This document shows, piece by piece, positions 15,613 through 24,309 of a stretch of DNA of 33,707 bases (position 1 is its first letter; each line of letters opens with the position of its first letter). The DNA is taken from NCBI GenBank assembly GCA_002083655.1, contig MSXR01000024.1, positions 1 to 33,707 on the forward strand, in the 5' to 3' direction. The translations under genes and the position numbers were made by a program. The notes beneath the pieces were generated by a model. It saw only the letters and a list, made by a program, of their open reading frames with translations. It was not told the DNA's origin and did not search any database. The stretch comes from Proteobacteria bacterium ST_bin14 (lineage in GTDB: Bacteria; Pseudomonadota; Alphaproteobacteria; Sphingomonadales; Sphingomonadaceae).

Positions 15613-16547
15613 TCATTTCCGGCCTTTGCCGGTTCGTGGCTGCAGTGGCGTTGGCGCTGTTTGCCATTTTGGGCAGCGCTGCCGAAGCGAAGAAGAGCGC
15701 CGGGGGCCGCTTTATCGATTTGCCCGCCGTTGCATCAGCCCAGATTGCGCCGCCGCACGTATCGATCTGGCTGCCGCCCGGCTATGATCGTGGGCGCAAA
15801 CGCTACGGCGTGGTGTACATGCATGATGGCCAGAACCTGTTTTTCGCCACCAAATCGGGCTTCGGCAAGGCGTGGGAGGTAGATAAATCGTTGCTGCGGC
15901 TGATCGCGGCGACGCAGGCCGAACCAGTAATCATCGTTGGCATCTGGAACCCCGGCGCCGCGCGCAGTCGCCAATATTATCCCCAGGCAATTTATGCCGC
16001 CGCACCAGCGTTCGCCAAGGCGGAAGCGGATCGGCAGAATAAGGGACCGATTTCTTCCGACGCCTATCTGAAATTCCTGACGGGCGAACTGAAACCGATG
16101 ATCGACCGGCAATATCGCACGCGCGCTGACCGCGATCATACGACCATCATCGGGTCCAGCATGGGCGGATTGATTTCGCTTTATGCGATTGCCGAATATC
16201 CGCAGATATTTGGCGCTGCGGGCTGCCTGTCAACGCATTGGCCCTTGTCCAATCCCGTGATGACGGCGGCACAGCGTGATGAAATGCTGGCGGTGTGGGA
16301 CACATATCTGACCGAACGGCTTGGCGCGCCAGATGGACGGCGCATCTGGTTCGATCACGGCGACAAGACGCTCGACGGGTTTTACGGTCCCTGGCAATCG
16401 GCAATCGATGCCAAGCTGGTTCGCATCGGCTGGCAGCCGGGCCGGGACGTTTCAACCCGGGTTTATGAAGGTGCCGCGCATGATGAGGAATCGTGGGCGG
16501 CACGGCTGGACGATGTGTTCGGTTGGCTGCTGGCCCCGCACGAATAA
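15609..16547 (+). CDS. Secreted esterase (esterase D / PF00756 type alpha/beta hydrolase)
   Basis: A 312-residue alpha/beta hydrolase of the putative-esterase family. The Sec signal peptide covers residues 1-27 (hydrophobic 9-22, AAEA cleavage region). Core motifs: VVYMHDGQNLF (69-78), nucleophile Ser184 in IGSSMGG, and a C-terminal His in EGAAHDEESW. It probably acts on acyl-carbohydrate esters in the periplasm, given its neighbours, though the substrate is not known. The ATG overlaps the last codon of the GH97 remnant (ATGA), a trace of former translational coupling. The transporter gene starts 22 bases after its stop. Confidence 0.88.
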   Translation: MIISGLCRFVAAVALALFAILGSAAEAKKSAGGRFIDLPAVASAQIAPPHVSIWLPPGYDRGRKRYGVVYMHDGQNLFFATKSGFGKAWEVDKSLLRLIAATQAEPVIIVGIWNPGAARSRQYYPQAIYAAAPAFAKAEADRQNKGPISSDAYLKFLTGELKPMIDRQYRTRADRDHTTIIGSSMGGLISLYAIAEYPQIFGAAGCLSTHWPLSNPVMTAAQRDEMLAVWDTYLTERLGAPDGRRIWFDHGDKTLDGFYGPWQSAIDAKLVRIGWQPGRDVSTRVYEGAAHDEESWAARLDDVFGWLLAPHE

Positions 16548-16569
16548 CCCCATCGGCAAAGGACCACCC

Positions 16570-17862
16570 ATGGCGCTGACCCCTGCACAGACCACTCCAG
16601 CGAGCAACGTCGATGACGCGCAAGGCGTCGATCTGCCCGACTTGCGGCTGTTTGTGTTCGCGCTGTTTTTTATCTTCGGTGGCATCACCAGCCTGAACGA
16701 CGTGATTATTCCCAAGCTGAAGGACCTGTTCACGCTCAGCTATGCGCAAGCCTTGCTTGTCCAAACGGCATTTTTTGCGGCGTATTTTGTCTTTTCTATT
16801 CCGGCAGCGGCGATTGTGCGGCGGGCAGGCTATATGCGGACCGCAGCCATCGGGCTGTTGACGATGACCTGCGGGTGCCTGTTGTTCATTCCCGCATCGC
16901 AATCCGGACGGTTTGAACTGTTTCTGGTCGCGCTGTTTGTGCTCGCCGCGGGGATTACGACGGTACAGGTGGTCGCCAACCCGCTGATCTCGCTGCTCGG
17001 CGCACCGCGCACCGCGCATAGCCGGTTGACGTTCGCGCAAGGGTTCAACTCGCTGGGGACGACGGTGTTTCCTTATGTCGGATCAGTGCTGATCCTGGGT
17101 GGGCTCGCCACTGTCAATGCCGCGTCGCTGACCGGCGCCGCGCTTGACGCCTATCGTACCGAGGAAACGCGGGTGGTGGTGTACACCTATCTTGGTCTGG
17201 CCGCCGCGCTGGTGGTCGTCGCAGGCGTCGTGTGGAGCCGCCGCCACCGGCTGACCGAGGCCCCGGCAGAAACCGGCAGCATCCTGCGCGCGTTCGATTT
17301 GCTGGCGCGGCCGCGTTTTGGCATCGGGGCGGCCTGCATCTTTTTGTACGTTGGTGCAGAAGTCGCGATCGGGTCGTTGATCGTGAACTATCTGATGCTG
17401 CCGGGGACACTGGGCCTGGCCGAACAGGCGGCGGGCAAGCACGTGTTTTTTTATTGGGGTGGTGCCATGATCGGCCGGTTTATCGGGGCATACGCGCTTC
17501 GGCTGATGTCGCCGGGCAAAATCCTGGCCGGGGTGGCGACGGGATCAAACACCCTTATCCTGCTGTCTGCAAATTCGACAGGGGCGGTGGCCGGCTGGTC
17601 ATTGCTGGCGATCGGGCTGATGAATTCGATCATGTTCCCGACAATCTTCAGCCTGGCGAGCGAAGGGCTGGGGCCGCGCGCGCCCGAGGGATCGGGCGTC
17701 ATTGCCATGGCGATCGTCGGCGGCGCAATCATCCCGCCGCTGACCGGGCTGATCGCCGATGGCAGCAGCTTGCAGTTCGCGCTGATCCTGCCCGCAGCCT
17801 GTTACGCGATCATCGCCGGATACGGCCTTTACGCGCGAAAACCCGCCGCGCCACAGCGCTGA
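16570..17862 (+). CDS. Sugar MFS transporter, FucP/GluP family
   Basis: A 430-residue membrane protein with about 12 predicted hydrophobic helices. The start region LFVFALFFIFGGITSLNDVIIPKLKDLF and the segment VVANPLISLLG followed by RLTFAQGFNSLGTTVFP are typical of the fucose:H+ / glucose-galactose symporter branch of the MFS. It should import a monosaccharide, most likely glucose released by the alpha-glucosidase. AAAGGA before the ATG at 16570 supports this start; the upstream frame overlaps the esterase. It is the last gene of the sugar cluster. Confidence 0.92.
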   Translation: MALTPAQTTPASNVDDAQGVDLPDLRLFVFALFFIFGGITSLNDVIIPKLKDLFTLSYAQALLVQTAFFAAYFVFSIPAAAIVRRAGYMRTAAIGLLTMTCGCLLFIPASQSGRFELFLVALFVLAAGITTVQVVANPLISLLGAPRTAHSRLTFAQGFNSLGTTVFPYVGSVLILGGLATVNAASLTGAALDAYRTEETRVVVYTYLGLAAALVVVAGVVWSRRHRLTEAPAETGSILRAFDLLARPRFGIGAACIFLYVGAEVAIGSLIVNYLMLPGTLGLAEQAAGKHVFFYWGGAMIGRFIGAYALRLMSPGKILAGVATGSNTLILLSANSTGAVAGWSLLAIGLMNSIMFPTIFSLASEGLGPRAPEGSGVIAMAIVGGAIIPPLTGLIADGSSLQFALILPAACYAIIAGYGLYARKPAAPQR

Positions 17863-18050
17863 CGCCGACAATGCGGATCGCGCGGGCGGCCTGGCGTCAG
17901 CGCAAGGGCATCACCCCTATGCCGGGCAGGTGCTGGCCAATAACGATGCGTTTGCCGCCAGCGTCGCGGTAACCGCATATCCGACCGCGTCTCAAGAAAC
18001 GCCATGAACCCAAGTTTTATGAAAGACTTTGTCGCTGCGAGAGCGTGATT
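17863..18050. other. Short gap with coding-like trace
   Basis: Between the transporter and tRNA-Glu. One frame from about 17864 to 18006 reads GHHPYAGQVLANNDAFAA and is protein-like, but it has no start codon, ribosome site or domain that I recognise. It may be the tail of another lost gene of the sugar cluster. Confidence 0.25.
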
Positions 18051-18125
18051 TGGTGACCCCTACGGGAATCGAACCCGTGCTTCAGCCGTGAAAGGGCCGC
18101 GTCCTAACCGCTAGACGAAGGGGCC
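18051..18125 (-). tRNA. tRNA-Glu(TTC)
   Basis: On the minus strand this reads GGCCCCT for the acceptor, a D-arm with GTCTAGCGGTTAGGAC, the anticodon TTC (complement of 18090-18092), a T-arm with GGTTCGATTCC, and an encoded CCA end. The seven acceptor pairs close with one G-T pair. It is a complete 75-base tRNA gene. Confidence 0.96.
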
Positions 18126-18182
18126 ATTGCCGGGCGTGCCGGTTGGCGTGGAAAAATCGCGTAGGCAAATGATGGCGCGCGG

Positions 18183-18578
18183 TCAACCCGGTCTATCGTC
18201 CATTTGGCGATGGCACACCGCCTGCAGCTTATTTCCGTCAGGGTCGCGCACATAAGCGCCGTAATAATGGGGGTGATATTGCGGGCGCAGACCGGGTGCG
18301 CCCTCGTCGCTGCCGCCATGGGTGAGCGCGGCGTGGTGGAATGCATCAACGCTTGCACGATCGGGCGCGATGAAGGCGGCGTGGGTGCCGTTGCCGGTGG
18401 TGGCGGGGTTGCCGTCAAAAGGCGGCACCACGAATAATTTGGGCCCGGTCATGGTGCCGAACACCAATGTGCCAGGCAATGTAAAAGGGGATGTCAGGCC
18501 CAGCGTTGGCATGACCGCATCATAAAAGCGCCGCGCGCGTTCCAGATCATCGGTGCCCAGGGTGATGTGGCTGAACAT
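18183..18578 (-). CDS. VOC-family (glyoxalase/bleomycin-resistance fold) protein
   Basis: A 131-residue VOC protein. The N-terminal beta-alpha-beta unit is MFSHITLGTDDLERARRFYDAV; the second unit ends GAYVRDPDGNKLQAVCH, the usual place of a metal-binding residue. Many such proteins are lyases, dioxygenases or binding proteins; the substrate is unknown. AAGGAGAAG precedes the ATG at 18578, so the nine extra codons of the longer frame are not used. It lies 24 bases after recJ on the same strand. Confidence 0.85.
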   Translation of the reverse strand: MFSHITLGTDDLERARRFYDAVMPTLGLTSPFTLPGTLVFGTMTGPKLFVVPPFDGNPATTGNGTHAAFIAPDRASVDAFHHAALTHGGSDEGAPGLRPQYHPHYYGAYVRDPDGNKLQAVCHRQMDDRPG

Positions 18579-18601
18579 GGCCTTCTCCTTTTGCTCACCC
18601 G

Positions 18602-20365
18602 TCAATCGGCCCAGGCGGCGTCATCTAGGTGTATTTCAGCGGCTGGCCGTGATGACCAGTCGTCGATTTTGGCGCGCCCGGCGATCCACAGGCGGCGGTG
18701 CGGGGCTGCCCCCAGCAATGCCAGCCCCAGCGGCGTTTCAGCCTGGCGGAAGGCGACAGTCTTGATGCTTTTGCCGTCATCGCCCGCAACCACGGCGCGG
18801 ACATGGCCGTTGCCGACGATATCGGCCTTGATCACGCGCACCGGCCCTGCCGCCACGCGCGGCGCTGGCCAGCCCATGCCGTAAGGGCCGCCCTGCTCCA
18901 GTGCGGTGACCAGAGCCGGGGTAACGCCGCCGGGCGCGACCAGCGCGTCGACCAGCAACGCACGGTCGCCGGTTGACCTTGCAACGCCCTCCGCCAGTCG
19001 GCCTTCAAGAAAATCGCCAAAACCGTCGATCTGGTCGGCGGCAATCGTCAGCCCAGCCGCCATGGCGTGGCCACCGCCCGCCACGAGCAGCCCGTTTTCC
19101 TTTGCCGAGAGCACCGCCTGGCCCAGATCAACGCCTGAGACGGACCGGCCCGATCCCTTGCCCACGCCCGCGTCATCCAGCGCGATCACGATGGCGGGCC
19201 GCCCGAATTTTTCCTTCAGCCGCCCCGCTACAATGCCGATCACGCCGGGATGCCAGCCTTTGCCTGCGACGATGATGACGGCGCGGTTGGCCTGCCCGGT
19301 TGCCATTGCCTCGGCGGCCTGCTGCACATCGCCTTCGATGGTGCGGCGTTCTTCATTCAGCCGGTCAAGCTCTGCTGCAATCAACCGCGCTTCATCGGGG
19401 TCGCTGGTGGTGAGCAGTCGCACGCCCAGATCGGATTTGCCCACGCGCCCGCCCGCATTGATTCGCGGCCCAAGTGCAAAACCAAGATCAGTCGCGGTTG
19501 GCGCACGGGTAAGGCGTGATGCCTCAAGCAGCGCGTTCAGGCCGATGTTGCGGCGCGCCGCCATCACCTTCAGCCCCTGCGCCACAAACGCCCGGTTCAG
19601 CCCGCGCAATGCCGCCACATCGGCGACAGTACCCAGCGCGACGATATCGAGCAGATCGAGCAATTTGGGTTCGGCCCGGCTGGTAAATAATCCCCGCGCG
19701 CGAAGCGTCCGGATCAGCGCGGCCCCCAGCAAAAACGCCACGCCCACAGCCGCCAGATGGCCGTGCGCTGCGCCTTCGCCCTCATCCAGCCGGTTGGGGT
19801 TCACCACCGCATAAGCCAGCGGCAGGGTGGTTGCGCATTTGTGATGATCGACCACGATCACGTCCACACCCGCCTCTCGCGCCATTTCCAGCGCCTCAAA
19901 AGCCTGTGCCCCGCAATCGACCGTGACGATCAGCGAGGCTCCCCCGGCCGCGATTTTCACCAATGCCTCGCCTGACGGGCCATATCCCTCCATCAGCCGG
20001 TCCGGGATATATGCGCTCGCCGCCAGTCCCAATTGCCGCAGCAACAGGATCATCAACGCAGCCGAGGTGGCTCCGTCCACATCATAATCGCCAAAAATCG
20101 TCACCTGTTCCTGGGCCAGCACCGCAGCGGCAAGCCGTTCTGCCGCGCGGTCCATATCGCGAAAGATCGACGGATCGGGCATGAAGCCACGGATGCTGGG
20201 CAGTCGGTGCGCCTCCAGCGCGTCCCGCGGGCAACCGCGCGCCATCAGCAACTGCGTCACCAAATCGTCGGGCGAATAATCGGGGTCGCGTGCGTCTGCG
20301 CTTAGCGCGCGCCAGCGCCAGGGCTGGCCAAGGATCGATTGGGTAATGTTGAGGACGGTATTCAT
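18602..20365 (-). CDS. recJ: Single-stranded-DNA exonuclease RecJ
   Basis: A 587-residue DHH-family 5'-3' exonuclease used in recombination and mismatch repair. Motif I is GDYDVDGATS (Asp93, 95, 97), the DHH motif is VVDHHKC (173-175), GPRINAGGRVG marks the end of the DHH core, and the DHHA1 motif is VAGGGHAMAAG. The full family length is present. ATG at 20365 begins the usual MNTVLN start; the 23 codons before it are Arg-rich and unlikely. No strong ribosome site is visible. It is divergent from the FrhB/BciB-like gene. Confidence 0.95.
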   Translation of the reverse strand: MNTVLNITQSILGQPWRWRALSADARDPDYSPDDLVTQLLMARGCPRDALEAHRLPSIRGFMPDPSIFRDMDRAAERLAAAVLAQEQVTIFGDYDVDGATSAALMILLLRQLGLAASAYIPDRLMEGYGPSGEALVKIAAGGASLIVTVDCGAQAFEALEMAREAGVDVIVVDHHKCATTLPLAYAVVNPNRLDEGEGAAHGHLAAVGVAFLLGAALIRTLRARGLFTSRAEPKLLDLLDIVALGTVADVAALRGLNRAFVAQGLKVMAARRNIGLNALLEASRLTRAPTATDLGFALGPRINAGGRVGKSDLGVRLLTTSDPDEARLIAAELDRLNEERRTIEGDVQQAAEAMATGQANRAVIIVAGKGWHPGVIGIVAGRLKEKFGRPAIVIALDDAGVGKGSGRSVSGVDLGQAVLSAKENGLLVAGGGHAMAAGLTIAADQIDGFGDFLEGRLAEGVARSTGDRALLVDALVAPGGVTPALVTALEQGGPYGMGWPAPRVAAGPVRVIKADIVGNGHVRAVVAGDDGKSIKTVAFRQAETPLGLALLGAAPHRRLWIAGRAKIDDWSSRPAAEIHLDDAAWAD

Positions 20366-20476
20366 CCTAGCGACCCTAGCGGCTCTAACCCGTCGACGGA
20401 ACCGCGCGATGCGCCCAGTGGACTTTGCCGCCATCTTCGATGAACAAGGGGCGGTTGCGGGCGCCGTGGCCCGTTG

Positions 20477-21763
20477 ATGATCAAAGGCGTCACCTTGCCC
20501 GAATTACCCAGCAGCCCAGCCAATTCTGCCTTGCTATGGGCACCGCCAATGGCCCCGGCGGTGCCGCGCGACCTATGCACTGATTGCGGCATTTCGCGCA
20601 CGCCCGAGCATAAGCGCTGCGGCACCGCTTGCCAGTTCATCAAGCCCGATTATCCGGCGATGGAAACGCTGGTGCATGGCCGCCCACGTGACGCTGCCAA
20701 GGGGGATGAGCTGTTTTTCGGCCCCTATCGCCGGATGCACCGTGCGCGGCTTGGCAAGGCGCTGGCGGGCGCGCAGTGGACCGGCATCACCACGCGGCTG
20801 GGCGAGAAACTGCTGGAAACCGGCGCGGTTGATGCCGTGCTGACGATGGCGCCCGATCCTGATGATCGCTGGAAGCCGGTGCCGGTGCTGGTAACCAAGA
20901 CGGCGGGAATGGCGCAGGTGCGGGGCATGCGGATGGGCTATGCACCGCTGCTCGCGCTGCTCCAGCCAGCGCGTGATGCCGGGTATAAACGGATCGCGGT
21001 GATTGGCATTCCGTGCCAGGTCCATGCGCTCCGCAAGATTGAGGCAAGTCTGGGGTTTGAGCGGGTGTACGTTATCGGCACGCCGTGTTCCGATAATACC
21101 ACGACCGAGCGGTTCCATGAATTTCTGGCGCTGCTGGCGGATGATCCCGACAGCATTACCTATCTGGAATTTCGCGCCGATTATCATGTCGAACTGCGCT
21201 TTACCGATGGCCGGGTGAAGGCGATCCCGTTCCTGCAATTGCCGATATCGAAACTGCCGCCCGATTTCTTCCCGCTCACCTGCCGAACATGCGTTGATTA
21301 CACCAATGTGCTCGCTGATCTGACGGTGGGGTATATGGCGGGCGAGGGCGAGCAGTGGCTGGTCGTGCGCAATGATCGCGGTGAAGAACTGGTGTCGCTG
21401 CTGGGCGATGAGGTGCAGCTTGCCCCGCCCGGCAATGCCGGCAAGCGCGCGAGCGCGGTGAAGGGCTTCATCATGAATGTGGAGCGCGCCGCCGGGGGCC
21501 TGCCGCGACGCCGGATGCCCGAATGGGTGCGGCCGATTGTGGGCTGGCTGATGCCGCGGTTTGGCCCGCGCGGTCTAGAATTTGCGCGCACACGCGTTGA
21601 GATGAAGGCGGCTGAAACGGTGGTGCATTTGCGGCGCGAGCGGCCACGGCGGATGAAATCAATGATCCCGGCGCATATCTGGGCGCTGGTTGCCCCCTAT
21701 GATCTGGTGCCCGGCGAGGGTGAATTGCCTGCGGCAAAGGCGGATATCGCCGCCGAGTCCTGA
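20477..21763 (+). CDS. FrhB-family iron-sulphur flavoprotein, BciB-like (8-vinyl reductase type)
   Basis: A 428-residue protein of the coenzyme F420 hydrogenase / dehydrogenase beta-subunit family. The N-terminal cluster C34-TD-C37...C48-GTA-C52 and later Cys in GIPCQVHALRKI, GTPCSDN and CRTCVDY fit two [4Fe-4S] centres and a flavin site. This arrangement is typical of BciB, the ferredoxin-dependent 8-vinyl reductase of (bacterio)chlorophyll synthesis, but relatives also occur outside phototrophs. No other pigment gene is in the window, so the substrate is open. The ATG at 20477 has no clear ribosome site; an ATG at 20550 (MAPAVPRD) is an alternative start just before the first Cys cluster. 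Confidence 0.85.
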   Translation: MIKGVTLPELPSSPANSALLWAPPMAPAVPRDLCTDCGISRTPEHKRCGTACQFIKPDYPAMETLVHGRPRDAAKGDELFFGPYRRMHRARLGKALAGAQWTGITTRLGEKLLETGAVDAVLTMAPDPDDRWKPVPVLVTKTAGMAQVRGMRMGYAPLLALLQPARDAGYKRIAVIGIPCQVHALRKIEASLGFERVYVIGTPCSDNTTTERFHEFLALLADDPDSITYLEFRADYHVELRFTDGRVKAIPFLQLPISKLPPDFFPLTCRTCVDYTNVLADLTVGYMAGEGEQWLVVRNDRGEELVSLLGDEVQLAPPGNAGKRASAVKGFIMNVERAAGGLPRRRMPEWVRPIVGWLMPRFGPRGLEFARTRVEMKAAETVVHLRRERPRRMKSMIPAHIWALVAPYDLVPGEGELPAAKADIAAES

Positions 21764-21836
21764 ATCTGGCCACCCACGCGCCAAGGCCGCCAAGGGGCGC
21801 TGTTGTGCGGTGGCTGGATTGCGTTAACCAAGTTGC

Positions 21837-22805
21837 ATGTCGGCGCGGGGTGATTCGATCAGGGCTACCGTGCGCCGCCACGCCAGGCGGTGGCTTGCGT
21901 GTCTTGCGTTGCTGGCCAGTGCGGGCATCAGCGACGCGCAGTCGAGTATCGCGTCTGTCGATCCGCTCAGCATCGCCGATGATGATTTTGCCCGCCAGCG
22001 CGACCCCGCTATTTGGCGCGGCCTGGCGGTGCAGCGGATCGTATTTACCGAAGGGGCGGCCACGTGGCGGTTCTGGCGGATCAGCAATACCGCCCAGCCC
22101 GATGGCCCATTATGGGTGGTGACGCATGATAACGAGAATGCCACTTTTGCCGCCGCGCTGAATGCTGTCAAAAGCTGGGGCGGGGTGGCGATGGTTGTCG
22201 ATACGGGCCCGTCCGACACGCGCTACGCGGCGCGCTTCAATGCTGATGTGGCGGGGACGCCGATTGATCCCAACCGGCATTTCTTCGATGCTAATCCCGG
22301 CTTTGTGGCGCGAATGCTGGCCGATCTGGGCGATCCGCCCCGGTTGATCGTCGCGCTCCACACCAATTCGCCCGATTTTGATCCCAACCTTTCCGATTGC
22401 CCCGCTGCACGACCGGGCCGGGGCGCGATTTCGGTTGAGCTATGCAACAGCCGGTATCAGCCGCGCGCGGCGCGGGTGCGGGTGTGGCCGTTTGACGATG
22501 CAGACAGCCTGATGCTGCTGCCCTTCCTCAATGGGCGCGCGCGCCGATCTGCGCCATGCAGCGCGCTGCTGGCGCAGACGGATGCGAACCTGGTGTTTGA
22601 ACGGGTCGCGATCAGCGATGGATCGCTGTCCAACTATGCCGCCCAGCACGGCCTCGCCTATGTCAACATTGAGACTGAGGAGCGCGGGTCCACCGACTCC
22701 GGCATCGCGCTGGCCCGCGACCGATTGGTGAACATGATCGACATGGTTATGCAGCGCTGTGGGCCGGTGCCGGGCGTGGCGTTGCGGGTGGCGCGGGGGC
22801 GGTAA
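21837..22805 (+). CDS. Secreted protein with HDNE motif (M14-like), function unknown
   Basis: A 322-residue protein with an N-terminal Arg-rich region and a hydrophobic stretch (WLACLALLASAGISDAQ) that predicts Sec export, cleaved near Ala34. The mature part has VTHDNENATFAAAL, then a Leu/Ile-rich strand (RLIVALHTNSP) and paired Cys. Motifs like HDNE followed later by a His resemble zinc carboxypeptidase-like (M14/AstE-type) folds, but I cannot show all metal ligands. It stands alone, 73 bases after the FrhB-like gene on the same strand, without a clear ribosome site. Confidence 0.7.
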   Translation: MSARGDSIRATVRRHARRWLACLALLASAGISDAQSSIASVDPLSIADDDFARQRDPAIWRGLAVQRIVFTEGAATWRFWRISNTAQPDGPLWVVTHDNENATFAAALNAVKSWGGVAMVVDTGPSDTRYAARFNADVAGTPIDPNRHFFDANPGFVARMLADLGDPPRLIVALHTNSPDFDPNLSDCPAARPGRGAISVELCNSRYQPRAARVRVWPFDDADSLMLLPFLNGRARRSAPCSALLAQTDANLVFERVAISDGSLSNYAAQHGLAYVNIETEERGSTDSGIALARDRLVNMIDMVMQRCGPVPGVALRVARGR

Positions 22806-22811
22806 CGGCCC

Positions 22812-22967
22812 TCAGCTTTTATCCGTGAAGCGCTTTACCTTGACGGGCAAATCCTTGCCCTTTGTCCGCCGCGAGGGCACTTGAACCGGGTTTTTTTTCT
22901 TCCACGCCGCCCATGTCATTGGGCCATCGGGGGTGTCGATCATCTGATCGTCGAGTGAATCGCTCAC
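22812..22967 (-). CDS. Small basic protein coupled to DoxX gene
   Basis: A 51-residue protein starting with GTG (SDSLDDQMIDTPDGPMTWAAWKKKNP) and ending in a Lys/Arg-rich tail. Its GTG overlaps the TGA of the DoxX-family gene by four bases (GTGA), a usual sign of translational coupling. Short proteins of this kind next to DoxX are found in sphingomonads, but no function is known to me. The longer frame from 23027 overlaps DoxX and is not needed. Confidence 0.6.
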   Translation of the reverse strand: MSDSLDDQMIDTPDGPMTWAAWKKKNPVQVPSRRTKGKDLPVKVKRFTDKS

Positions 22968-23380
22968 GGCGCGGGCTTCCTTTGGCGAAAGGGCCAGGTG
23001 ACGATGCCACCCGCGAACAGCGCCCACCAGAAGATGACCGGCTGAAACGCCAGGCGCGGGGCGTGATAGGCCCAGCTGAGTTTTACGCCGCCGATGACAA
23101 CACCTTCAACGGCATGTTTGATGTTTGCAGGGAACACGCAGACCGCATAGGCGGCCAGCCCCCAGGCGGCGGCGCGGCGGAATTGGCCGGTCATCAGGCC
23201 GACAGCGCCTGCAATTTCAGCCACGCCGGTCAGCAATATCACTTCGCACGGATAGGGCACCCAATCGGGCACGATCGGCAGAAAACCGCCGGGCGAGCGC
23301 AAATGGACGATGCCGACGAACAGATAGGCGGCGGCAAGAAGCCAGCGCAGCACGGTGCGGACGCGTTCGGTGTCATTCAT
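22964..23380 (-). CDS. DoxX-family membrane protein
   Basis: A 138-residue inner-membrane protein with four predicted helices (VLRWLLAAAYLFVGIVHL; EVILLTGVAEIAGAVGLM; AAAWGLAAYAVCVFPANI; FWWALFAGGIVTWPF). The length and the PANIKHA-type loop are typical of DoxX-like proteins, which are linked to quinone or sulphur redox roles in some organisms. It is not certain what this one does. It lies directly downstream of trhO on the same strand, two bases after that gene's stop. Confidence 0.85.
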   Translation of the reverse strand: MNDTERVRTVLRWLLAAAYLFVGIVHLRSPGGFLPIVPDWVPYPCEVILLTGVAEIAGAVGLMTGQFRRAAAWGLAAYAVCVFPANIKHAVEGVVIGGVKLSWAYHAPRLAFQPVIFWWALFAGGIVTWPFRQRKPAP

Positions 23381-23382
23381 TA

Positions 23383-24309
23383 TTATTCAACCTCTACAAC
23401 AGGTTGCACGGCACCAACATGTGCTTCACCGCGATCTTTGGCGAGCTTCACTTGTCGGTGGCGTTCGGCATAGCCGGCCCGCTGATCTGCATCGCGGGTG
23501 GCGGCGCAGGCAGGGCAGCTTACCCCCTCGACATAGTCCGGCGATTGGCGATCTTCGGCGCTGATCGGCATGCGGCAGGCCCGGCACAGATCGTGGGTGC
23601 CCGGTGCCAGGCCGTGGCCCACCGCAACCCGTTCATCGAAAACGAAACATTCGCCCTGCCAGCGGCTTTCGGCAGGGGGCACATGCTCAAGATATTTCAG
23701 GATGCCGCCCTTCAGGTGATAGACCTGATCAATCCCTTCCGCCTTCAGAAACGCCGTCGCTTTTTCGCAGCGAATGCCGCCGGTGCAGAACATTGCGACC
23801 TTTTTTGTACCGATTTCGGCGCGATTTGCGCGAAACCAGTCAGGAAATTCACTGAAACTGCGCGTTTTGGTGTCAATTGCGCCGGAAAAGCTGCCAATTT
23901 TCACTTCATAATCGTTGCGGGTATCGATCACGATCGTGTCGGGCGCATCGATCAGCGCGTTCCAGTCGGCGGGCGCGACATAGTGCCCGACATCGGCGAG
24001 CGGATCGATATCGGGCTGGCCCATCGTCACGATCTCGCGTTTCAGCCGCACCTTCATCCGGTGGAACGGCATGGTCGCCGCCGATGAATATTTCACCTCG
24101 ATATCAGCGCAGCCCGGCAGCGTGCGGATGTGCGCCAGCACCGCCGCGATGCCCGCGCCCGTGCCCGCAATCGTGCCGTTAATCCCTTCACGCGCGAGCA
24201 GGATGGTGCCCTTGATGCCCTGCCCATCGCATGCGGCGAGCAACGGCGCGCGCAAGGCGGCTGGATCGTCGAACCGGGAAAAGCGGTACAGGGCAGCAAC
24301 GGTGATCAT
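23383..24309 (-). CDS. trhO: tRNA uridine(34) hydroxylase (rhodanese-like, TrhO/YceA)
   Basis: A 308-residue protein with the TrhO layout: an N-terminal acylphosphatase-like domain (ALYRFSRFDDP, REGINGTIAG), a rhodanese domain with active Cys175 in MFCTGGIRCEKA, and a C-terminal Cys-rich tail (CRACRMP, CPAC). The enzyme makes 5-hydroxyuridine at position 34 of some tRNAs using oxygen. The ATG at 24309 overlaps the glpD stop by four bases (ATGA), so translation is coupled to glpD; seven extra codons upstream would lie inside glpD. Confidence 0.92.
   Translation of the reverse strand: MITVAALYRFSRFDDPAALRAPLLAACDGQGIKGTILLAREGINGTIAGTGAGIAAVLAHIRTLPGCADIEVKYSSAATMPFHRMKVRLKREIVTMGQPDIDPLADVGHYVAPADWNALIDAPDTIVIDTRNDYEVKIGSFSGAIDTKTRSFSEFPDWFRANRAEIGTKKVAMFCTGGIRCEKATAFLKAEGIDQVYHLKGGILKYLEHVPPAESRWQGECFVFDERVAVGHGLAPGTHDLCRACRMPISAEDRQSPDYVEGVSCPACAATRDADQRAGYAERHRQVKLAKDRGEAHVGAVQPVVEVE

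Noticed and set aside
20409..20477. 22-codon frame ending on the FrhB-like start codon
   Set aside because: It reads protein-like (VDFAAIFDEQ) but has no ribosome site, and the same bases also read well on the other strand, so neither can be trusted.
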